Origin: Bog-950 sp964615305
GTDB lineage: Bacteria; Bacteroidota; Bacteroidia; Chitinophagales; LD1
Assembly (NCBI GenBank): GCA_964615305.1
Contig: CAZTNA010000008.1
Location: 78,393 to 142,392, forward strand
Length of the DNA: 64,000 nt
Reading direction: 5' to 3'
Shown here: in pieces, positions 52,747-60,656 of the stretch
Numbering within the stretch: the first letter of the stretch is position 1
How the letters are laid out: each line of letters starts with the position of its first letter
Program-made: the position numbers and the translations under genes
The notes under the pieces: generated by a model
Told to the model about the DNA's origin: nothing
Database searches by the model: none
The model's input: only the letters and a program-made list of their open reading frames with translations

Positions 52747-54645
52747 ATGTTGCGAATAGTCAATTTTCTTTTTGTGGTTTTTTGCATCTGCTTCATGTGT
52801 TTTTCATATAACCAGTTGTTTCTGTTTCCATATATAGAAACAGGAGATGGTCTTTCACTCTTCAACCCCATTTACATGGGGAAACACTATCACCGCATAG
52901 TTTATCCTGCATACTATTACTATACAAGTATGCCGGTGCATCCGCCAGTGTACTACGGATTGCTTTCGATGCTTTACAGTATGGGTCTGCCTGTTTTTTA
53001 TGTTGTAAAGCTGCCTGTGTTTTTATCATTAGCCGCATTTTTGGTTTGTATTGGGGCATCGCGCTTGCACTACACGGCAAAGTTTTCTGCATTGTTGGCT
53101 CTTGCAGTCGCTATAGATCGCACTGGAGCTTACATTACTTTTCGGCCCGATGTTGTTTTGTCGGTTTTGTTTATTACATCACTGTTGTGCTTATATAACG
53201 GAATTCACCCTACTACGAGAAGAGGTTGGCTTTTTACGGGAAGCATTTTAATTGGCATAACATCTACGTTACATTACTTCGGCATATTAGGGTTTTTGGG
53301 CTTGTTCTTTTTTGCGCGTCAACTGTATAAACGAGAAACGAACACACACAACTTTAAAAACTTTGCATACCTGCTTCTTCCTGCTTTAATCATTGTAAGT
53401 GTGTACTTGCTTTTCATAATACTACCTAATGCGAGTAAAATTTATGGCGAAATAGCAGCTACAGCGCTCAACAAGCCACAACCGGCTATGGTGGCTCACT
53501 ACAAGATGTATCGCAGCACATTTAGCAACGATCCACTTTTGTATGCCCTGCTTTTAATGCCAGGTGCACTTTGGATTGTGCTGGCAGCCCTTGTAAATAA
53601 AAAAATGAGTGCGCTTTACCTGGCATCGGTTCCACTTATTCTTTTCGTGTTTTTTGTTCCTTCAGGAAAAACAGCGGGCTACTATATTGTAGAATGGTTT
53701 ATGTTTTTCTGGGTCTTGTACCACGTTGTTTTATATGCATTTACTGAACTGGGCAAAAAATTACCAGAGTACAGCAGAAACGCACTTTCCATTTTTGCTT
53801 TGTTGCTAGTGATAGCTTACACCGTGTTTGGTTTCAATTTAGACAGCCATGCCGAAAAGGTGACCATTGGTGCCAAGCCCAATGGCTGCGAAATGGAAAC
53901 TGCACGCGCTTGCGGCAAACAAATTTTAGGAAACCATGCTAAAGTAAGTGGGCGATTAAACGCATGGTACAACACCGGAGCAGCCCACTGGTTATCCATA
54001 GGAAAATACACCATTTACCCAATGCCGCTGACCAATCAAACAGTAAAAAGTGTTTTCGAAAAATTTGATGCTATTGCTGAATACCGCCAGGGAGCAGAGG
54101 TTTCATACCGGCCTGATAAGTATTCACTACCGCAATGGTATGCCGACAGCACATTGCATTTAAAAGGTTTTTATCTGAGTAACAATTATATGTCTGTACC
54201 TTACAACGAATTTAATGACGCCTGCTGGCTTTTGTTTAGTGCTACAAAAACCGATTCTGTAAAGGGATATATGACTTATAACAACGAAGCCATTTTAAAA
54301 CTAGCAGCCACAGCACAAACACCAGAAAGGTTTTTTGTGAGTATAATAATGCCAGACACCAACTTAGTAAACAGCCGGTTCGATTCATTATTCATTATGT
54401 ACACCAAGTTTGTTTATCCGGATGTAACTACAACCGGGTATAAAGCATTAGTTTGGGGTATTACCCGGCATGCTGATAGTAACAGCATAGTTTCGTTTTT
54501 AAACTTTCCTCCTGTTGTTATTCGTGATTTTGTTCCGGTGAAAGCAGAAAAGATAAACAAGGCAACACTGCTGAACTACTCTGATAGTACTGTGAAATTT
54601 TATTCCGGGCTATCTGAGTTGCAACAAAATTCACCCTTTTATTAG
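52747..54645 (+). CDS. Polytopic membrane protein, glycosyltransferase-like (GT-C type)
   Basis: A 632-residue protein from the ATG at 52747; the open frame starts at 52636 but overlaps the terminator. About ten to eleven hydrophobic segments cover residues 1-360, followed by a soluble C-terminal half of about 265 residues. An acidic ETGDGLS at the first external loop and YPAYYYYTSMPVHPPVYYG resemble the opening of GT39/PMT-like GT-C transferases, which use lipid-linked sugars. That assignment is tentative. The C-terminal part has no known motif. It may decorate cell-surface polymers. Confidence 0.65.
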   Translation: MLRIVNFLFVVFCICFMCFSYNQLFLFPYIETGDGLSLFNPIYMGKHYHRIVYPAYYYYTSMPVHPPVYYGLLSMLYSMGLPVFYVVKLPVFLSLAAFLVCIGASRLHYTAKFSALLALAVAIDRTGAYITFRPDVVLSVLFITSLLCLYNGIHPTTRRGWLFTGSILIGITSTLHYFGILGFLGLFFFARQLYKRETNTHNFKNFAYLLLPALIIVSVYLLFIILPNASKIYGEIAATALNKPQPAMVAHYKMYRSTFSNDPLLYALLLMPGALWIVLAALVNKKMSALYLASVPLILFVFFVPSGKTAGYYIVEWFMFFWVLYHVVLYAFTELGKKLPEYSRNALSIFALLLVIAYTVFGFNLDSHAEKVTIGAKPNGCEMETARACGKQILGNHAKVSGRLNAWYNTGAAHWLSIGKYTIYPMPLTNQTVKSVFEKFDAIAEYRQGAEVSYRPDKYSLPQWYADSTLHLKGFYLSNNYMSVPYNEFNDACWLLFSATKTDSVKGYMTYNNEAILKLAATAQTPERFFVSIIMPDTNLVNSRFDSLFIMYTKFVYPDVTTTGYKALVWGITRHADSNSIVSFLNFPPVVIRDFVPVKAEKINKATLLNYSDSTVKFYSGLSELQQNSPFY

Positions 54646-54814
54646 CCTTGAAAGAGATTTCTTAGCGTTTATACCTTCCACTGTCTCAGTTGTTTCTGTG
54701 CCAACAACTACCAATTCGAAAACTTTTTTCAAAGAAGTGTAACCTTTTGCCTCAAGCCTACGTTAAAGAACACACGACATGAAACTTTTTAAACAAAACT
54801 TAAAACTAGATACT

Positions 54815-55624
54815 ATGAACTTCAAAAAAACACAAACCCTTACCGCTACTGCAATTTTAGCTGTAGCCCTGGCGCTTACCTCTTGCCAAAAGGAAAACGT
54901 AACGCCTAAGCAAGCATTCAACGCCAACTCAGGAACATTAACAGCAGATGCTGCATATTCAGAAGTTAGCACAGCAATAGATATGGGCGATGGCTCATTT
55001 AAAAACGAAGGTTGCGCCAGTGTAACCGTAGATATGAATGCTATGCCACATACCATGACTATTGACTATGGAACAGGATGTGTTGGCCGCGATTCACGCA
55101 ACCGTCAAGGTCAAATAGTTATATCTTTCGACCAAGCTAGCCTAGATGTGCCTGGTGTAAACATCACCACTGCCTTCAACAACTATTACGTAAATGGCCG
55201 CCAGTTTACAGGATCTGTTACCCGCCACCACGATGGTTTAAATGCAAATAATAACCCTGTTTACTCCGTTACTACAAATGTAACAGTATATGAACCGGGC
55301 GGAGCCACCAGCAGTTCTGTATTCAGCTCACAAACTCAGGAAATTATTGCTGGCAGCGGTACACCTACTAAGTCTGATGACATGTCATCTTTCACAGGAA
55401 CTTCAAATGGTACTGATATCAACGGCAACGCTTATGGTGAAACCATTACTAGCGCTTTAATTAAAAACCGTCAACCGGGTTGCAGTTTCTTCCACGTGCA
55501 AGGCATAGTAGTAAACCAAACTGTAGGCCAGCCAGTAAAAACAACAAATTTCGGAAACGGAGCCTGCGACAACTTAGCTGATGTTACTATCAACGGAAAT
55601 ACTCAAACTATTACTCTACAATAA
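54815..55624 (+). CDS. Lipoprotein of unknown function
   Basis: A 269-residue product from the ATG at 54815; an ATG at 54779 is in frame and would add 12 residues. The signal ends in a lipobox, LALTSC, so the mature protein starts at Cys about residue 24 and is lipid-anchored. The body (TMTIDYGTGCVGRDSRNRQG and later repeats of similar strands) looks beta-rich and resembles other Bacteroidota lipoproteins with an IDFGxGC-type segment. Asn and Thr are frequent. A terminator follows. I do not know its function. Confidence 0.7.
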   Translation: MNFKKTQTLTATAILAVALALTSCQKENVTPKQAFNANSGTLTADAAYSEVSTAIDMGDGSFKNEGCASVTVDMNAMPHTMTIDYGTGCVGRDSRNRQGQIVISFDQASLDVPGVNITTAFNNYYVNGRQFTGSVTRHHDGLNANNNPVYSVTTNVTVYEPGGATSSSVFSSQTQEIIAGSGTPTKSDDMSSFTGTSNGTDINGNAYGETITSALIKNRQPGCSFFHVQGIVVNQTVGQPVKTTNFGNGACDNLADVTINGNTQTITLQ

Positions 55625-55650
55625 GCTCAAGATTTTCTTCAAACAAAGTG

Positions 55651-55672
55651 CCCCGCATAAGCGGGGTTTTTT
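55651..55672 (+). terminator. Rho-independent terminator
   Basis: CCCCGC-ATAA-GCGGGG followed by TTTTTT. It lies 26 bases after the lipoprotein stop. Confidence 0.9.
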
Positions 55673-55779
55673 GTTTTTAGGCGCGTTCAAATCACCTTAT
55701 TTTTATTTTCATGCAAAAAATTTGAGTTTATATTTACAACTCCTGACACACATTCATTATAACCCAAAAACTTAAACGT

Positions 55780-57573
55780 ATGACCGATTTCACCCGCCTC
55801 TTCGACATTTTGTATGTGCAAAAAGCAAAGTTTCCCCAGTCCGATGCATTTTCAAGCAAAATAAACGGCACCTGGATAAAGCGTTCAACTGATGATATGA
55901 TAAACGAAGCCAACCGCGTAAGTTTATCGCTATTAAAACTGGGAGTACAACCCGATGATAAAATTGCATTGGTTTCTACCAGCCGCCCCGAATGGAACAC
56001 AGTTGATCAAGGTATCTTGCAAACCGGAGCAGTAAATGTGCCGGTGTATCCAACCATTAGCGAAAGCGATTACAAGTTTATTTTCAACGATGCAGAAATC
56101 AAATACTGTTTTGTAAACGATAAAAATCTGTTTACCAAAATAAATAACATTAAAAAAGATGTGCCTTCGCTGATTGAAATTTTCAGTTTTGAAAAAGTAG
56201 ATGGTTGTAAAAACTTCAGTGAATTTTTGGCGATGGGTGATGGTGGTGATTTGGCGGAAGTTGAAAAACGCAAAGCAGCAGTAAAGCCCGAGCAGCTCGC
56301 TACTATTATTTATACATCTGGAACCACCGGTAACCCTAAAGGTGTTATGCTTTCGCACAACAATATAGTGAGCAACGTTAAGGCGGTGTTGCCGGTGCTT
56401 CCGCTAAATGAAAGTATGCGTTGCCTTAGCTTTTTACCGTTATGTCACATTTTCGAGAGAGTAGTAGTTTATGTGTACATGGTGCGTGGCATTTCGGTTT
56501 ATTATGCCGAAAGCATGGAAACCATTGCTGATAACCTGAAAGAAGTGAAACCTAACTTCTTTACTTCAGTTCCACGCTTACTCGAGAAAGTTTACATCAA
56601 GTTGCAAGGCGCTGCTGCCAACCTAGATGGCTGGAAGAAAAATCTTTACAACAACGCGTTGGCGTTTGCTCAAACCTATGACGTTGAAAAAAATTACGGT
56701 ATAGGTGATAAAATCAAACACGCCATTTACGATAAACTGATTTACAAAAAATGGCGCGAAGCATTAGGTGGTGAATGTCAGGGAATTTGTACGGGAGCAG
56801 CAGCGCTTAACCCGCTACTGGCAAAAGTATTTACATGTGCAGGTATTCCTATTATGGAGGGCTACGGACAAACAGAATCATCACCGGTTATTTCTATTAA
56901 CCCTTTCAGCCTCGACAGAATAAAATTCGGAACGGTGGGTATTGTGATAGATGGCGTGGAAGTGCGCCTCGACCACCGCGAAGGAATGGGTGAAGGAGAA
57001 GGCGAGATTGTAGCACGCGGACCAAACGTAATGATGGGCTATTACAAACGTCCAGATATAACTGCTGAAACAGTGGTAGACGGCTGGCTGAAAACAGGCG
57101 ATGTAGGAAAATTTGTAGAGTACAAAGGAGCTAAATACATCAAGATTACTGACCGCGTAAAAGAACTCTTCAAAACATCGGGTGGCAAATACATAGCACC
57201 GCAGCAGATAGAAAACAAAATGAAGGAGATACCTTACGTGGAACAGATTATGGCAGTAGGCGAAAACAGAAATTTTGTTTCTGCGCTTATTGTTCCAAAC
57301 TATCTGAATCTTTCTGAGTGGGCAACTAAAAACGGTGTGGCTGCAAAAACACCTGCCGACTTAGTGAAGAATGCCGAAGTTCAAAAACTTTTCCGCGATG
57401 CTATTGAAGACAAAAACAAAAACTTTGGTAGCTGGGAAACTGTAAAGAAATTTGAGTTGATGGAAAAAGAATGGAGCATTGACGGTGGCGAACTTACCCC
57501 TACCATGAAAGTAAAACGCAAAGTGGTATTGGAGAAATACAAAGACCAGATAGATAAAATCTACGCTAACTAA
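55780..57573 (+). CDS. Long-chain acyl-CoA synthetase (AMP-forming)
   Basis: A 597-residue ANL-superfamily enzyme that activates fatty acids to acyl-CoA through an acyl-adenylate. The ATP loop YTSGTTGNPKGVMLSH is near residues 183-198, followed by EGYGQTESSP (about 361), WLKTGDVG (about 432) and the hinge DRVKELFKTSGGKYIAPQ (about 452). The length and pattern fit FadD-like proteins usual in Bacteroidota. The stop codon overlaps the start of a strong bidirectional terminator. It is the only fatty-acid gene here apart from the desaturase. Confidence 0.93.
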   Translation: MTDFTRLFDILYVQKAKFPQSDAFSSKINGTWIKRSTDDMINEANRVSLSLLKLGVQPDDKIALVSTSRPEWNTVDQGILQTGAVNVPVYPTISESDYKFIFNDAEIKYCFVNDKNLFTKINNIKKDVPSLIEIFSFEKVDGCKNFSEFLAMGDGGDLAEVEKRKAAVKPEQLATIIYTSGTTGNPKGVMLSHNNIVSNVKAVLPVLPLNESMRCLSFLPLCHIFERVVVYVYMVRGISVYYAESMETIADNLKEVKPNFFTSVPRLLEKVYIKLQGAAANLDGWKKNLYNNALAFAQTYDVEKNYGIGDKIKHAIYDKLIYKKWREALGGECQGICTGAAALNPLLAKVFTCAGIPIMEGYGQTESSPVISINPFSLDRIKFGTVGIVIDGVEVRLDHREGMGEGEGEIVARGPNVMMGYYKRPDITAETVVDGWLKTGDVGKFVEYKGAKYIKITDRVKELFKTSGGKYIAPQQIENKMKEIPYVEQIMAVGENRNFVSALIVPNYLNLSEWATKNGVAAKTPADLVKNAEVQKLFRDAIEDKNKNFGSWETVKKFELMEKEWSIDGGELTPTMKVKRKVVLEKYKDQIDKIYAN

Positions 57574-57618
57574 AAAGAAGAAGCCCTCCCTGTTAAACAG
57601 GGAGGGCTTCTTCTTTTT
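57572..57618. terminator. Bidirectional terminator
   Basis: A near-perfect palindrome with 23-base arms (57572-57594 and 57596-57618), A-rich on the left and T-rich on the right. It lies between the acyl-CoA synthetase and the convergent gene at 57641 and serves both strands. Confidence 0.92.
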
Positions 57619-57640
57619 TAGAGAGTTCTCTTCGATCAAA

Positions 57641-57990
57641 TTACTCCTTCATCATCTTCTCCCTCGCCACTACCGCATTACCCCGCTTTATATAAACAGT
57701 ATAGGAACCTCTCGCAAAGCTGCTAACGTTTACTTTCTGAAAACCCGAATACTGCGGCAACTCTTGCGCATACACCACCTGCCCGATTGTGTTTGTAATT
57801 TCTAATTGGGTGTTGCCTTTGCTCCAATCGGTAAAGCAGTAATCAACCGTTACCACATCCGTTGCCGGATTCGGAAAAACCCGTAATTGCATTTCTCTAT
57901 TGTCTGATGTCTGATGTCTGTTTGGTATTGAGCAAGCGCGATAGCCATGCTTTGTAAAAAACAAACAATAATCAGCCATTGTTTCTTCAT
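57641..57990 (-). pseudogene. Signal peptide plus T9SS type A sorting domain, frameshifted at a heptamer repeat
   Basis: From the ATG at 57990 the frame encodes a clear signal peptide (MKKQWLIIVCFLQSMAIALA) and then, after the heptamer repeat, goes out of frame and stops after WYVV-less tail codons near 57855. The T9SS type A domain (VFPNPATDVV at about 57880, FARGSYTVYIKRG near its end) is open in another frame to the stop at 57641. Adding one heptamer, or removing two, joins both parts into a protein of about 118 residues. Alternatively the domain could be read from an internal ATG at 57979, but that product has no signal. It follows the upstream remnant by 3 bases. Either phase-variable or simply decayed. 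Confidence 0.65.
57901..57921 (-). repeat. Heptamer tandem repeat at a signal-peptide junction
   Basis: Plus strand TGTCTGA twice, then TGTCTGT (coding strand CAGACAA/CAGACAT units). It is placed directly after the signal peptide, as in the M28 peptidase gene. The present three units put the downstream T9SS domain out of frame; one or four would restore it. Confidence 0.8.
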
Positions 57991-57993
57991 ATT

Positions 57994-58425
57994 CTATCTG
58001 GTAATTACCAGTTTACCTACGGTTTCGAACTGTTTACTGGATTTGAATTTATAAAGGTAAACACCGTTACTGAAATCTTTAACCGATACCGGTGTTTGGT
58101 TATTGCCGCCTTTTACCTCTATCTGCTTACTTAACACACCTGTTACATTCCAAAAGGTAAGAGTGCCTGTTTCATCTGCTCCTAAAGAAGACAGGATATT
58201 TACCTGATTGGTGGCAGGGTTAGGGAACAGAACTATACCTTTCTGGATTGCCGGTTTTTCTGTTGATGGAGGTGTTGGTGTTTGTTCTGTTTCGGAAACA
58301 TCACGCTTATACGATTGGCTGCATATCGCACTGTCATTGAAAAGAACAGTGTCGCGCGTAAACCCGTAGTAATAAGACCGGGCGGTGTACACCATATCGC
58401 CCTGGGTAAACGGACAGCTGTATGG
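57994..58425 (-). pseudogene. 5'-truncated T9SS cargo protein (C-terminal remnant)
   Basis: The frame is open from after a stop at about 58425 to 57994, with an ATG at 58395. It encodes about 140 residues: an unrecognised segment (CPFTQGDMVYTARSYYYG), a Thr/Pro-rich linker (TEQTPTPPSTEKPA), and a type A T9SS sorting domain (VLFPNPATNQVN, FSNGVYLYKFKSSKQ). No signal peptide precedes it, so a secreted protein could not be made as it stands. It looks like the tail of a larger exported protein whose front has been lost. The next gene starts 3 bases downstream. Confidence 0.6.
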
Positions 58426-58518
58426 CTATTAACAGCAAAGGCAAAAGCGCCTGGAGCGAGCCGTGCAGCGGAAGAACAATTCAGTTCTAATTCCATTAAA
58501 CTTGTTTTGGTTACAAAG

Positions 58519-58550
58519 AACAGCCCTTCGCTATGGAGGGCTGTTTTTTA
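58519..58550 (+). terminator. Terminator-like hairpin without an upstream gene
   Basis: AACAGCCCT (58519-58527) pairs with AGGGCTGTT (58537-58545), with TTTTTA after it on the plus strand. No plus-strand gene ends here, so it may be a remnant or a repeat. Confidence 0.5.
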
Positions 58551-58551
58551 T

Positions 58552-58570
58552 TGCGGGCTTTAAGCCCGCA
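58552..58570. repeat. Small palindrome
   Basis: TGCGGGCTT-T-AAGCCCGCA, a perfect inverted repeat with a one-base centre, of the kind scattered in Bacteroidota intergenic DNA. Confidence 0.6.
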
Positions 58571-58636
58571 TAAGCAAAGTGCCTTTTAAAGTTCCTTTTC
58601 TGACTCTCCGGCTGATGTAACCTGATAGAAGAGTTA

Positions 58637-58736
58637 TGTCATTCCGAGTTTTAGCTTTGCAAAGCGATGAATCTTGTATTTGGTTGCATTCAGAATACAA
58701 GCTGCTTCACTACGGAAACCTCCGTTCAGTATGACA
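58637..58736. repeat. Interspersed palindromic element, about 100 bases
   Basis: The ends are inverted (TGTCAT at 58637, ATGACA at 58731-58736). Inside, CTTGTATT (58673-58680) pairs with AATACAAG (58694-58701), and GCTTTGCAAAGC is a perfect palindrome. Short elements that begin TGTCATTCCGA and end in TATGACA are dispersed in many Bacteroidota genomes, so this is probably one copy of such a family. Confidence 0.65.
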
Positions 58737-58799
58737 TCGCTCCATTTATTGTTTAGATTACTTCAAACTTAGAGTCCGGTTTCCTTTTATAGTGTATTG

Positions 58800-58820
58800 T
58801 CTGCGGCTTCCAGCCGCAGA
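58800..58820. repeat. Small palindrome
   Basis: TCTGCGGCT-TCC-AGCCGCAGA, a perfect 9-base inverted repeat just downstream of the rlmN stop. Confidence 0.55.
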
Positions 58821-58830
58821 AACAAATCCT

Positions 58831-59871
58831 CTACTTATTCTTATTCGCCAACTGACCACACGCGGCATCAATATCTTTGCCCCTGCTTCTGCGCACGGCT
58901 ACATTCACACCTTTATTGCGCAGAAAATTGACAAATGTATCGCGTACTTCGCGTTTGGCTTTATGAAACTCCACCCCCTCTACTTTGTTGTATTCAATAA
59001 TGTTGATGAACGAAGGCACCTGCTTGTGTAAGTTGTAAAGGTTATTAGCGTCCTCCAGCGAGTCGTTGAATTTATCGAAGAGGATGTATTCGAAAGTTAC
59101 TTTGTTCCCTGTTTTGTCGTAGAAATAATTCAACGATTCAATCACTGTTTCGAGATTGTTGGAATGATTGATGTCCATAATGCGGTCGCGCTTTTCGTTG
59201 GTGGCTGCATGTAACGAAAGCGCCAGGTTAAACTTCATGCCTTCATCCGTTAACCGCTTAATACCTTTCGCAATGCCTGATGTAGAAACGGTGATACGCT
59301 TTTGTGCCATACCCAAACCTTCGGGCGAGGTAATAGCGCGTATGCTTTTCATCACGTTATCGTAATTGAGCAGGGGTTCACCCATACCCATGTAAACAAT
59401 ATTGGTAAGAGGTTTGCCGTTGTGTTGCAGTGCATGTTTGTTCAGCAGCACTACCTGATCGTAAATTTCAGCAGCATCTAAATTGCGTTCGCGTTTCAAA
59501 AAACCGGTAGCACAAAAACTACAACTGAGTGAACACCCCACCTGCGATGAAACACAAGCTGTGTTTCTATCACCATCGGGTATCATTACTCCTTCTATCA
59601 ACCGCCCATCGTTCAGTTTCATGCCCAGTTTTACAGTGCCATCACTGCTTTTCTGCACTATATTTTCTTCTACAGGATTGAGCGAAAACTCCTGCGCCAG
59701 TTTTCCGCGCAGCGCTTTCGACAGATTCGACATACTTTCAAAATCTGAGGCAGATTTTTTCCAAAGCCATTCGTACACCTGCTTTGCCCTAAACTTCGGT
59801 TCGCCTAATTTTTCGAAAGCAGCAACAAGTTCTTCGCTACTTAGTTTTCGTATGTCGGGTTTCAGGTTCAC
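58831..59871 (-). CDS. rlmN: 23S rRNA (A2503-C2)/tRNA methyltransferase
   Basis: A radical-SAM enzyme of 346 residues that methylates C2 of adenine 2503 in 23S rRNA and adenine 37 in some tRNAs. The iron-sulfur motif CSLSCSFCATG (about 113-123) is present. GMGEPLLNYDNV follows, and the second catalytic Cys lies in the C-terminal AACGQLANK. Both cysteines needed for the mechanism are therefore there. It is a lone gene between palindromic DNA and the DUF1573 gene's terminator. Confidence 0.95.
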   Translation of the reverse strand: MNLKPDIRKLSSEELVAAFEKLGEPKFRAKQVYEWLWKKSASDFESMSNLSKALRGKLAQEFSLNPVEENIVQKSSDGTVKLGMKLNDGRLIEGVMIPDGDRNTACVSSQVGCSLSCSFCATGFLKRERNLDAAEIYDQVVLLNKHALQHNGKPLTNIVYMGMGEPLLNYDNVMKSIRAITSPEGLGMAQKRITVSTSGIAKGIKRLTDEGMKFNLALSLHAATNEKRDRIMDINHSNNLETVIESLNYFYDKTGNKVTFEYILFDKFNDSLEDANNLYNLHKQVPSFINIIEYNKVEGVEFHKAKREVRDTFVNFLRNKGVNVAVRRSRGKDIDAACGQLANKNK

Positions 59872-59908
59872 AGGCGGCTAAAATAATTTTCTGTATTGGC
59901 TTACTTAA

Positions 59909-59945
59909 AAACAAAACGGGCTTGAGAAAATCTCAAGCCCGTTTT
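59909..59945 (-). terminator. Terminator after the DUF1573 gene
   Basis: AAAACGGGCTTGAGA (59913-59927) pairs with its complement at 59931-59945 around AAA. On the minus strand it is followed by TTTTGTTTTT. It lies 17 bases after the stop at 59963. Confidence 0.9.
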
Positions 59946-59962
59946 TAAAACTATAGCGACAT

Positions 59963-60448
59963 TTATTTAGCGCCACCTGCGTTGTTAGCCGGTGTAGCTG
60001 GCGTAGCTTGACCCGCATTAGGGTCATTTACGGTTCCTGTAATTTTCAAAGTTTCGTTCGGATTCTTTGCGTTAGAATTTACAGTTACTGTTTTAGTAAA
60101 CGGACCTACACGGTTAATATCATAGTGAACCTTGATAGAACCTTTACCTCCGGGTAAAATTGGCTCTTTAGGGCAAGTAGGTACGGTGCAACCACAAGAA
60201 CCACGGCAATCAGAAATAATAAGCGGAGATTTACCAGTATTGGTAAATTTGAATTCTCGACTAGCGGCACCTTCATCGCCTTTTGTTACAGTACCATAGT
60301 CAAGCGTAGTGCTTTCCCATTTGAATTCGGCAGCGTTTGGATCCGGAGCCGGTGTTGTTGTTTGCGAAGCAGCATTGTTGCTTACTTGTTGAGCAGTACC
60401 CAACAGCACGGTAGCAGCCAAACCTAACATCAGAAATACTTTTTTCAT
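59963..60448 (-). CDS. Exported DUF1573 protein
   Basis: A 161-residue protein. The signal peptide (about 1-20, ending LGTAQQ) is followed by a short Thr/Pro/Ala linker and one DUF1573 Ig-like domain (about 42-145): LDYGTVTKGDEGAASREFKF, the Cys-rich SDCRGSCGCTVPTCPKEP, and VTVNSNAKNPNETLKITG. The C-terminal tail is Ala/Pro/Asn-rich. DUF1573 domains belong to the ASH/papD-like folds; the function is not established. A -7 element TACATTTG lies 49 bases upstream. Confidence 0.88.
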   Translation of the reverse strand: MKKVFLMLGLAATVLLGTAQQVSNNAASQTTTPAPDPNAAEFKWESTTLDYGTVTKGDEGAASREFKFTNTGKSPLIISDCRGSCGCTVPTCPKEPILPGGKGSIKVHYDINRVGPFTKTVTVNSNAKNPNETLKITGTVNDPNAGQATPATPANNAGGAK

Positions 60449-60496
60449 TGTTGTTGTTTTTTTAGTTGGTTAATTTTTTCGTTGTTGTTTGTATTT

Positions 60497-60504
60497 CAAA
60501 TGTA
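60497..60504 (-). promoter_or_regulatory. -7 promoter element of the DUF1573 gene
   Basis: Minus strand TACATTTG, a perfect match to TAnnTTTG. It gives an A-rich leader of about 40 bases before the ATG. No -33 TTG was found. Confidence 0.45.
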
Positions 60505-60629
60505 ATGCCTTTTTGTGCCATACCCGCATTTACCCCCCTGTTGTTTAACGTTTTTTTACATGGCATTGATGTTAAATAGAACTTGCCTTCGCTCCTCTAT
60601 TATATGTTTTCCTCTGCTACATTCTCTCT

Positions 60630-60637
60630 TATATTCG
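60630..60637 (+). promoter_or_regulatory. Probable -7 promoter element of serS
   Basis: TATATTCG, 19 bases before the ATG at 60657. It is the TAnnTTCG form again. No good -33 TTG was found. Confidence 0.4.
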
Positions 60638-60656
60638 CCACTCAAAAATTTAAGCT

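Larger units (their letters stand above)
58426..58830. other. Intergenic stretch rich in palindromes
   Basis: About 400 bases without a gene. It holds a terminator-like hairpin (58519-58550), a 19-base palindrome (58552-58570), a roughly 100-base interspersed element (58637-58736) and a second small palindrome (58800-58820), each listed on its own. Nothing else is apparent. Confidence 0.7.
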
